Shown here one piece after another: positions 6,016-12,004 of a DNA stretch of 21,653 bases; the first letter of the stretch is position 1; each line of letters begins with the position of its first letter. Source of the stretch: a virus; IMG/VR virus record IMGVR_UViG_3300020185_002578, positions 1 to 21,653 of that record. One strand, given 5' to 3'. The notes below the pieces were generated by a model that was not told the origin of the DNA, did not search any database, and saw only the letters and a program-made list of their open reading frames with translations. Made by a program: the position numbers and the translations under genes.

Positions 6016-6215
6016 TGTAGCTGCTCTAGTTTTGTGTGAATACGATGTATTTCATCTTTTAGATATAGCTTCATAGTTTTTAAACGTCGAACTTCTGGAG
6101 TAATGTTTATATTATTATACTCTACTTCAAGCTCAACGTCGAGCTCTCTGTGTTTGCGTGTAAGTTCTTCTAAATGCGCCTGTAGTTTGTCTACTTCGTC
6201 TTCAAAGTTGCTCAT
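6012..6215 (-). CDS. DUF465-like coiled-coil protein (67 aa)
   Basis: HRELDVELE followed by LKTMKLYLKDEIHRI matches the DUF465 pattern (HxxLDxEI ... LKKxKLxLKDEI) of small bacterial coiled-coil proteins such as YdcH, whose role is unknown. The start chosen is ATG 6215, preceded by AGAGGAACTTGAGG; a TTG two codons earlier is possible but unnecessary. It overlaps the 3' end of the DpdA-like gene and couples to the 173-residue gene by ATGA. Confidence 0.75.
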   Translation of the reverse strand: MSNFEDEVDKLQAHLEELTRKHRELDVELEVEYNNINITPEVRRLKTMKLYLKDEIHRIHTKLEQLQ

Positions 6216-7815
6216 CCTCAAGTTCCTCTAATTTAGTTTCGTCTAGTTCTTTTTCGTCAGTATCTTTAGTTTCTTTTACGTCAAACAGCTTGTCAAACAT
6301 CGGTTTAGCTGATATTGTCTTTTTACCAATTGCGCCGCGTGTACCTGGAACTTGCATCCAGTATGAACGATACTCTATAATCTTAGCTAACGATAGTTCT
6401 TTAGTAGGTTGTTCAAAAACTTCGTTAATCATATCACGTATTGTGTGTACTTGGAATTTATCACCTTTTAACATCTTAGGAATAACACCGGCATCATACT
6501 GTCTGTTTGCTTCCTGCACTGCATTAATATGAGTCCATACATTATGGCCCATTTGAATAGCGTAACTAAAGCTGTCCCAGCTTGTAGAGTCCTTTTTACG
6601 CACAATAGGATTGTCATTGTCGTCTAATACAGGTTGATCATTCTTATCAAGTTCAACTTCGCCTGCATTTACTTTAGGTGTTCCGATTTTATTGCGGTCA
6701 CCTTTTTTGTATGTACAAATGTCATTTATTAGTAATCCGGCAGTTAAGGGACTATCTTCAAATACTTTGAAAATGCCGTCCTGTGTCGTAGCGTCCTTAA
6801 ACGTTCTAGTATCTGTTGCATACTTTAGTTCGTCTACACTAGGCAACATTCTATAAGTCCATTTGCCGTTTTCAGGTGTTTCATTAGATGTATAAATTTG
6901 TCCATTTGCAGTTGCAAGGAACGGACTAGCACAATCGAAAGTAACCATGAATGTTGGGTTATAGTGCTTGCGTACAGCCCGTTGTACGTCTGTTAGCAGT
7001 GTAGCCCACTCTAACTTACTCGTACCTAGGAAGTGCATTACATCGTGTACACCGCTTTGTAATAGGTTGTCATAGTGCAGTGTAACAATACGTTTAAGTA
7101 CAAGCTCAACATCACACATATTTTGACCACCCATTGACCACCCATTAAAGTGATTGTCAGGATACTTAACTGGATCGCAATAGTCTTTCATTTGCTCGTA
7201 CCAATCCTCAGCATCATCAAAGTTCTCACCTTGTAATACATTAAGGAACTTACAAGCACCTGTTCTATGCTTCATCCAGTAGTCGTTGTTAATACGTGTT
7301 GCAGCAACAGCTTCTTGATATGTGCTAATGCCAGTAGCCTTTGCACCTGCAGGACTACGTGCAACCCACGCTGGAATATCAAGAATCATTCCATAGTCCA
7401 TGTAAGCGTCCATCCAACGTAACACTCCGTCACGTTTCTTTTGTGCTTTAGGACAATTAGGATCTTTCCAATCACCTTCCCATACACCCTTACCAATCTG
7501 GAAGCCACCTGAGTCACCTAACAACCAAGTATTTTCTCTATCTCTATTACGCACCATGTCTTCTTTAGGTACTTCTTTCGTAGTATCTAAATCAGCATGT
7601 CCTGCAGAGTAAAGAGTCCACTTATATTGAAATGCTCCTTCATTTTTATTAAGATAGTTTAATGTTTCTATGCCGTTAGGAAAATTTGCAGGTATACGAT
7701 TTTGAGGAACGTATTCGTCAAACCGTTGCTTACCCACATAAGTAGCATAAAAACCACTTAGTGCAGGAAGGAAGTGTGCATAATCATTTTGTGCGGCAGT
7801 TAAATCTTTATTCAT
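6202..7815 (-). CDS. dpdA: DpdA-like 7-deazaguanine DNA transglycosylase (TGT superfamily)
   Basis: The 537-residue protein has the tRNA-guanine transglycosylase core in order. LLGDSGGFQIG (99-108) contains the general-base Asp D101. MILDIPAW (143-150) has D146. LNVLQGENFDDAEDWY (191-206) and GWSMGGQNM (225-233) are the substrate-loop segments. MHFLGTSKLEW is at 260-270 and TFDCASPF (292-299) has the expected nucleophile D294. QMGHNVWTHINAVQEANR (421-438) matches the HN...LM..IR helix with H424. TGT normally binds zinc through CxCxxC plus this His; only C367 is seen here. An acidic tail ends the protein. Phage DpdA enzymes exchange guanine in DNA for a preQ0-type base. A GGATAG ribosome-binding site precedes ATG 7815. 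Neighbouring queD, queE and folE support DNA rather than tRNA as target. Confidence 0.82.
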   Translation of the reverse strand: MNKDLTAAQNDYAHFLPALSGFYATYVGKQRFDEYVPQNRIPANFPNGIETLNYLNKNEGAFQYKWTLYSAGHADLDTTKEVPKEDMVRNRDRENTWLLGDSGGFQIGKGVWEGDWKDPNCPKAQKKRDGVLRWMDAYMDYGMILDIPAWVARSPAGAKATGISTYQEAVAATRINNDYWMKHRTGACKFLNVLQGENFDDAEDWYEQMKDYCDPVKYPDNHFNGWSMGGQNMCDVELVLKRIVTLHYDNLLQSGVHDVMHFLGTSKLEWATLLTDVQRAVRKHYNPTFMVTFDCASPFLATANGQIYTSNETPENGKWTYRMLPSVDELKYATDTRTFKDATTQDGIFKVFEDSPLTAGLLINDICTYKKGDRNKIGTPKVNAGEVELDKNDQPVLDDNDNPIVRKKDSTSWDSFSYAIQMGHNVWTHINAVQEANRQYDAGVIPKMLKGDKFQVHTIRDMINEVFEQPTKELSLAKIIEYRSYWMQVPGTRGAIGKKTISAKPMFDKLFDVKETKDTDEKELDETKLEELEDEQL

Positions 7816-7818
7816 ATT

Positions 7819-8172
7819 CTATCCAATAACGTTTTGTGAAATTACCATCATACTTAACCAAATCCACAAAGTGTTAAAACCAACAAGGGTAGGTAAAAGT
7901 TTTTTGTTACTTGCCCATATAAGAGATAGGCTAGTAAAAAGTGCTATAAAGTATAGTTGCCAAATATTAATACCAAATATAAGTGCCGGAATAATAATAA
8001 CAGCTTTGGCAATCCAGCTAGCTGCTTCAATAATATTATAGTTTGTCCAATACGCTCTAGTAAACCAAAGCTTATAACATTCTAGAATATTTCGCCAACC
8101 AGTAACAGTATAAATGAAACTGGTTAAGGCGATCCAACTTAGTATAGCAAATGTTACTTGATCAGGTGTCAT
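7819..8172 (-). CDS. Small integral membrane protein (117 aa), unknown
   Basis: Four hydrophobic segments are visible, at about residues 6-25, 47-66, 70-86 and 93-114, many rich in Trp and Ile. There is no signal-peptide cleavage motif or catalytic motif. It lies between the probable clamp gene (three bases before its start) and the DpdA-like gene (three bases after its stop). Its role is unknown; in size and topology it resembles small bacterial inner-membrane proteins or host-derived modulators. Confidence 0.72.
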   Translation of the reverse strand: MTPDQVTFAILSWIALTSFIYTVTGWRNILECYKLWFTRAYWTNYNIIEAASWIAKAVIIIPALIFGINIWQLYFIALFTSLSLIWASNKKLLPTLVGFNTLWIWLSMMVISQNVIG

Positions 8173-8175
8173 AAA

Positions 8176-8910
8176 TTACTTACTCTGTGCTGGAAGAATA
8201 TAGTCATAAGTTGCCATACCACTATCAACACTAATTTGCATTGCACCTTGATCTGAAATACTCATAGTTTTATCACCACTTAATCCAAGAATTGCTTGCA
8301 CTTGTGATACTGGCCAACTCCATGTGTGAGCTAGATTGCCTTCTACAGCAGCCTCGAATACAAATTTACCTGCGTGTGTACTTGCGTCACCAAAACTAAA
8401 CACAAGATCAGTTACTCCGCCTGTTTCAGCAGTTGTTACATTAAACGTAGGTTCTTCTGAATGTGCTGCACTTTGCAACTTCATACGTCCGATAGCACCG
8501 ATGCTCGGATTAATACTTACATTCCAACTTGCACCTTTAAACTTTACAGTCTTTAATTTCTCTTCGATAATTGCTTTGTTCATAAAGCGATAATCATTTT
8601 GGAAATCACCAGCATTGTTTTCAAAATGAATGTGTGTTGGAATAGTTTCGCTGTTACGCTCTGCTTGTACTACTTCAATTTTTGCATCTTTTTGATATTC
8701 TGGATTTTTTAAATGCAATGCTAACTTTTCTAAGTTAGGCATACCAAATGTACCATCTGCAATCTTATGGTTTGTTGTTGCACTCAAAATAACAGAACGA
8801 TCTTCTGCCATTGAATCAATTGTTGTTTCGTTTTCGCCTGAAACTTTTACAATACTTAAAAAGCCTAGCGAGTGCGTGTGTGCTACAATATCTTGTAGGA
8901 TGTCTTTCAT
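8176..8910 (-). CDS. 45: Probable DNA sliding clamp (T4 gp45-like)
   Basis: The 244-residue protein has the size and texture of a phage trimeric sliding clamp: alternating strands with no catalytic motif, FGMPNLEKLALHL (55-67), and a C-terminal end GAMQISVDSGMATYDYILPA, which fits the last clamp strands. Clamps encircle DNA, tether the replicative polymerase and activate T4 late transcription. The assignment comes from pattern and context, since direct similarity to T4 gp45 is weak by eye. It has a strong ribosome-binding site (GGAGAAACAGT before ATG 8910) and its own consensus promoter. The start forms an ATGA overlap with the epimerase stop. An alternative is an unrelated beta-rich structural protein. 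Confidence 0.6.
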   Translation of the reverse strand: MKDILQDIVAHTHSLGFLSIVKVSGENETTIDSMAEDRSVILSATTNHKIADGTFGMPNLEKLALHLKNPEYQKDAKIEVVQAERNSETIPTHIHFENNAGDFQNDYRFMNKAIIEEKLKTVKFKGASWNVSINPSIGAIGRMKLQSAAHSEEPTFNVTTAETGGVTDLVFSFGDASTHAGKFVFEAAVEGNLAHTWSWPVSQVQAILGLSGDKTMSISDQGAMQISVDSGMATYDYILPAQSK

Positions 8911-9668
8911 ACTGTTTCTCCATTGTGTAGTTTTATTATATTACCTAAATCGGCGTTTGTCAAGAACTTTTCTATTGTGTATTTAGGTTCGAAGCCTAAT
9001 GCTCGAATTTTTTCCATATTAGCACAAGTCCAGTTCCGCTCTCCTGGGGTATTTAGACGCACTGGCAAGTCCGGTGCTAGGTCTTGGATCCTAACTGGAT
9101 GCCCCGTACCTATGTCAATTGTACCATTGACATGTTCTTTTGCTATTAAGATTTCAATTGCATCTAGAATATCTTCTAAATGAATAAAGTCTCTGTAGTG
9201 TCTAGTTGTGTATTCTAGTGTACTGCTGCGTAATTTGTTAAAGAACATATTCTCTCTAGGACAACTGTCACTGTACACTGTGTGGAAACGCATGCCTAGT
9301 GCGTCAGGATAACGTGATGCTAGTTCTTCTAGTATGTACTTAGATGCTGCATAAGGGTTCAAATCGGGCTCGTAAGCACTCGAACTGCTCGCATATAGTA
9401 TACGTGTATCAGGATAGCGTTCAAACAAGCGTCTGCTTGCTTCTACGTTGTTGTTCCAATATCCTGCAGGGTCTTTCAAACTTTCACGTACACCGCTTTT
9501 ACCTGCGAGATGTATAATTAAATCAAACTCTTCTCTAAAGTCACAAGTTAATAAATCTTGGTCTGCACTGTCTTTTAGATCAAAACCGATTACTTGATTA
9601 TTTTTACGAAGTCGTTCTAATAATGCACTACCGATAAATCCTCGATGTCCAGTTAATAAAATTTTCAT
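8907..9668 (-). CDS. NAD-dependent nucleotide-sugar epimerase/dehydratase (SDR family, 253 aa)
   Basis: An extended short-chain dehydrogenase. The NAD site is GHRGFIGS (7-14), the active-site Ser run is SSSSAY (94-99), and YAASK (106-110) is the catalytic YxxxK. GTIDIGTGHPVRI near 182-194 is the conserved C-terminal substrate-domain motif seen in GalE/WcaG-type enzymes. At 253 residues it is shorter than the usual 310-340, so the substrate domain is compact. Likely reactions are epimerisation or dehydration of a UDP-, GDP- or CDP-sugar in the cytoplasm. It is coupled by TAATG to the upstream dehydrogenase and its last codons contain the clamp promoter. Confidence 0.87.
   Translation of the reverse strand: MKILLTGHRGFIGSALLERLRKNNQVIGFDLKDSADQDLLTCDFREEFDLIIHLAGKSGVRESLKDPAGYWNNNVEASRRLFERYPDTRILYASSSSAYEPDLNPYAASKYILEELASRYPDALGMRFHTVYSDSCPRENMFFNKLRSSTLEYTTRHYRDFIHLEDILDAIEILIAKEHVNGTIDIGTGHPVRIQDLAPDLPVRLNTPGERNWTCANMEKIRALGFEPKYTIEKFLTNADLGNIIKLHNGETV
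8935..8963 (-). promoter_or_regulatory. Sigma70-type promoter for the clamp gene
   Basis: TTGACA (8958-8963), 17 bases, TATAAT (8935-8940), lying in the 3' end of the epimerase gene. Predicted start is near 8928, giving a leader of about 18 bases that includes the GGAGA ribosome-binding site. The spacer contains ATTTAGGTAA, close to the reverse complement of the TTAACCTAAAT block shared by the folE and dsbA promoters. Confidence 0.75.
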
Positions 9669-10423
9669 TATTTTTTTCTTATTTGAGTATTATATTCTAT
9701 TGCTTTTTCTAATATACTCAAATTTACTCCATATTTATTATTTGCTGTATAACAAATAGCACTTGTGTCTTTTGGAAAACAGTGTCCTCCAAAACCTCGT
9801 TGCTCAGTGATTGTAGTATGACTACTACCTATTCTATTATCTTGTGTTACACCTTTAGTAACGTTATTGTAATCAATATTAGATGCCTGACACAAATCGT
9901 ATATTTGATTAAAAAATGCTACTTTTAATGCTAAAAAACTATTTCTAACATATTTTGTTAGTATAAGTTCTTCGGCACTGTATTCTTCAAATTGTAAATC
10001 TTTATTCGTGGTTGCAAAAATTGTTTTCCAAAAGTCTATGTCGTCGCCTCCTAGTAAAAATACCTTTGTCTTTAAAAAGTCATTCACAGCAGTTTCTGCT
10101 CTTAAAAATTCTGGAGAAAATGTTAGACTTGCATTTGGATAATGTTCTTTAATTTTATTCCAACCTTCTAAGCTTAATGTTGATTTAATCAAGAAAGGTA
10201 CATTTGGTGATTGTTCAATCACATCTAATATATTTTGTACATAACAACTTCCATCTTTGTCTTGCGGAGTTGCAACACATATTATTATAGCCGACACATC
10301 TGTAGGGAATCTATCTGATAAATTATCATATGCTGGATCAGTGATTACTACATCGGTATAATTTTTAAAAAATTCGTGATGCGCTTTACCTACAAATCCA
10401 TAACCTGCGATTCCTAGTTTCAT
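9668..10423 (-). CDS. Short UDP-glucose/GDP-mannose 6-dehydrogenase family protein (251 aa)
   Basis: The NAD-binding start is GYGFVG (7-12). CVATPQDKDGS (49-59), SPEFLRAE (103-110) and K157 with N161 (LTKYVRNSFLALKVAFFN) follow the UDP-glucose dehydrogenase order, and FGGHCFPKD (211-219) carries the catalytic Cys C215. Family members normally have about 390-450 residues with a C-terminal UDP-binding domain. This protein ends right after the central helix domain, so that domain is missing. It is not a frameshift remnant: the end is coupled cleanly (TAATG) to the epimerase start. It would oxidise a nucleotide-sugar C6 alcohol to the uronic acid, or a related substrate. Confidence 0.87.
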   Translation of the reverse strand: MKLGIAGYGFVGKAHHEFFKNYTDVVITDPAYDNLSDRFPTDVSAIIICVATPQDKDGSCYVQNILDVIEQSPNVPFLIKSTLSLEGWNKIKEHYPNASLTFSPEFLRAETAVNDFLKTKVFLLGGDDIDFWKTIFATTNKDLQFEEYSAEELILTKYVRNSFLALKVAFFNQIYDLCQASNIDYNNVTKGVTQDNRIGSSHTTITEQRGFGGHCFPKDTSAICYTANNKYGVNLSILEKAIEYNTQIRKK

Positions 10424-11118
10424 AAATAATTCTCCTGTAGTATTTTCATTGTATCTTGCCAGTCATTTACATGATGATTTACTCCATGTACAATAGCATT
10501 AGACAACGGAAAATCGTTACCTTGTTCGTCCATACGATCTCCAAAAAAGATTAAATTATCAGTTTGATTAAAATCTTTTAATATTTGAGATTTATTAGAA
10601 CCTTTTGGACCTATATCAATTCCTGTTTCACCACCTGGCCTTGCTTCAAGGTCTAACCAAAATTCGTTAAACTTATCTGCAATTAGATTTCGTTCACCTA
10701 CTTTAGTATCCCATTCTACATATTGTTGTCTTTGTTTTTTATTTGCATTTCTCCCCACAATACTAAAGTTCATCATGCCAGTTCTGTGTTCGTAATGATT
10801 TCCAGTACGCAACGGAAATTTACTATATTCTAGTCTTTTTTCTAACCATTGAAACGGCTTCCGTTCCATCATCCATTCAGTAGTTACTACACATTCTCCT
10901 GATATCCACTTTTCACTTCCGCTACAATTATATACTGCATTTACTGACTCACAAATATCTTGACCACATTGTTCTACTGTTTTAGCATAATCGCTTCCTG
11001 TTACAAGAAACACATCAAACTGTTCTATAACTTTAAAAAAGTAAGACTTAAATTCTGCATCCATTAATCCTCTACTAGGAGTAAGTGTACCGTCCACATC
11101 AAAAATAAATTTATTCAT
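10420..11118 (-). CDS. Eukaryotic-type phosphomannomutase (HAD superfamily, 232 aa)
   Basis: FDVDGTLTPSR (6-16) supplies the HAD nucleophile D7 and acid D9. GSDYAKTVEQCGQD (41-54), HRTGMMNFSIVGRNANKKQR (111-130), GGETGIDIGPKGSNK (162-176) and FFGDRMDEQGNDFPL (191-205) follow, in order, the conserved blocks of human PMM2-like enzymes (GSD...EQ.G.D, RNGMLNVSPIGR, GGQISFDVFPDGWDK, FFGDK...GGNDHEIF). This family interconverts mannose-6-phosphate and mannose-1-phosphate, feeding GDP-mannose synthesis. Most bacteria use the unrelated ManB/AlgC family. Size (232 versus about 246) is near complete. It is coupled by ATGA to the dehydrogenase downstream and overlaps the 52-residue gene upstream by 8 bases. 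Confidence 0.87.
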   Translation of the reverse strand: MNKFIFDVDGTLTPSRGLMDAEFKSYFFKVIEQFDVFLVTGSDYAKTVEQCGQDICESVNAVYNCSGSEKWISGECVVTTEWMMERKPFQWLEKRLEYSKFPLRTGNHYEHRTGMMNFSIVGRNANKKQRQQYVEWDTKVGERNLIADKFNEFWLDLEARPGGETGIDIGPKGSNKSQILKDFNQTDNLIFFGDRMDEQGNDFPLSNAIVHGVNHHVNDWQDTMKILQENYL

Positions 11119-11269
11119 TTATGCAAAATGCCTTTTCGTTTTGTATAAATTCTGTTTCTAGTACAGCTTGTTCAATATGACAGCTCATAGCAGTTTCAAA
11201 CTCTTCATAACGAGTGTATTTAGGTTCTATGCTATAAATTACACTACTTACGATCCAAAGTGTCCACAT
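11111..11269 (-). CDS. Small protein with hydrophobic N-terminus (52 aa)
   Basis: Start ATG 11269 follows a good GGAGAGATAAT ribosome-binding site and stop is TAA 11113-11111. The N-terminus MWTLWIVSSVIYSI is a short hydrophobic segment; the rest (EPKYTRYEEFETAMSCHIE) is acidic with two Cys. Such short WxLWIV-type proteins recur in T4-like marine phages, from memory, with no known function. It overlaps the phosphomannomutase start by 8 bases. Confidence 0.65.
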   Translation of the reverse strand: MWTLWIVSSVIYSIEPKYTRYEEFETAMSCHIEQAVLETEFIQNEKAFCINE

Positions 11270-11270
11270 A

Positions 11271-11450
11271 TTATCTCTCCACTAGTGGCATAGTGTTTTG
11301 CGAATCATGATAATCGCCACTTTTATAGTAATCACGACATGCACTTTCTTTTACCATAACGCCGTTCTTCAAACGATATGTTACAATTTCTCGACGCACT
11401 ACACCATCTGTGTCTGCATCAAATGCGTTCTTAAAAGGTCCGTCAGTCAT
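11271..11450 (-). CDS. Small basic protein (59 aa), unknown
   Basis: Start ATG 11450, stop TAA 11273-11271. It begins MTDGPFKNAFDADTDGVV, has a strand-like basic middle (REIVTYRLKNGVMVKES), and ends with YYKSGDYHDSQNTMPLVER. No family recognised. The ATG comes one base after the preceding stop, and the sequence GGAG that serves the next gene lies in its last codons. It fills an otherwise uncoded 180 bases in the correct strand, which supports reality. Confidence 0.65.
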   Translation of the reverse strand: MTDGPFKNAFDADTDGVVRREIVTYRLKNGVMVKESACRDYYKSGDYHDSQNTMPLVER

Positions 11451-11591
11451 TTATATATCCTTTTTGTCAGTGTTTATTATAAAGTGTACTTTGATAACAC
11501 CTTCATTTTCTTCTTTAACAAAAAATTCTAGTTGATTTTCTACAAAAATTTTTCTTAACTCACGTGCAGTAGGGTCAGTTTGTCTATCCAT
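11451..11591 (-). CDS. Small protein (46 aa), unknown
   Basis: Begins MDRQTDPTARELRKIF and ends in a strand-rich stretch (VIKVHFIINTDKKD). The chosen start ATG 11591 overlaps the cytidylyltransferase stop by 8 bases. The frame is open further upstream to 11726, but that extension runs inside the cytidylyltransferase gene and would not be needed. The ribosome-binding site (AAAGAGA) is weak. Confidence 0.6.
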   Translation of the reverse strand: MDRQTDPTARELRKIFVENQLEFFVKEENEGVIKVHFIINTDKKDI

Positions 11592-12003
11592 TTGTTTCTC
11601 TTTCTGTGACTCTTTTACGCAAGTCACTGGATGAGAAGCGGTGATCTCTTTTATTAAAGTGTAGCTGGATACCCCGCTTCTTGCAAATATCCTTGCCCGT
11701 AAAATCCTTTTCACGATACTCTTCACCTAATATTCTAACATCAATATTGTACATTGTCAAGATATCATTTAGGTCTTGTTCAGTGCCGTATGGAATAATC
11801 TCATCTACATAGCTTACACCTTTTAACTGTGTGTATCTTTCTACAATAGTCTGCACTGGTGGATTTTTTTCTGGCCTGTCTACACTAGGATCTGTTTGTA
11901 ATCCGCATATAAGATAATCACATTGTTCTTTTGCTTCACGTAACATTTGTATATGTCCAGCATGTAATAAATCAAAGGTTGAACATGTAAAACCGATTTT
12001 CAT
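11584..12003 (-). CDS. Cytidylyltransferase, glycerol-3-phosphate type
   Basis: FDLLHAGHIQML contains the nucleotidyltransferase HxGH motif (H14, H17). A late RFSSSDLRKR segment occupies the place of the second signature (R-x-x-x-T/S-x-x-x) of the TagD/ECT/HldE-type family. It would couple CTP to a phosphorylated alcohol or sugar, giving CDP-glycerol or a similar product. At 139 residues it is a single-domain enzyme of normal size (TagD is about 130). ATG 12003 has a clear GGAGAT ribosome-binding site and begins one base after the polymerase stop; a TTG/GTG extension inside the polymerase gene is rejected. Confidence 0.87.
   Translation of the reverse strand: MKIGFTCSTFDLLHAGHIQMLREAKEQCDYLICGLQTDPSVDRPEKNPPVQTIVERYTQLKGVSYVDEIIPYGTEQDLNDILTMYNIDVRILGEEYREKDFTGKDICKKRGIQLHFNKRDHRFSSSDLRKRVTERETNG
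11732..11760 (-). promoter_or_regulatory. Possible internal promoter in the cytidylyltransferase gene
   Basis: TTGACA (11755-11760), 17 bases, TAGAAT (11732-11737; five of six). It would serve the three tiny genes and the phosphomannomutase operon. It lies fully within coding sequence, so chance is a real possibility. Confidence 0.35.
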
Positions 12004-12004
12004 T

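Noticed and set aside
9721-9735. AATAAATA late promoter-like box in the dehydrogenase gene
   Set aside because: It is inside coding DNA in an AT-rich stretch with no late gene behind it; only the 18333-18340 box precedes a late-type gene start.
8978-11228. Repeated 13-base tgtatttaggttc at about 8978 and 11216
   Set aside because: Both are coding for the same EPKYT peptide in unrelated proteins; the DNA identity follows from codon use and there is no -10/-35 arrangement.
11451-11726. 91-codon version of the 46-residue gene
   Set aside because: The extra 45 codons run within the cytidylyltransferase gene; the ATG at 11591 overlaps its stop by 8 bases and is the ordinary coupled start.
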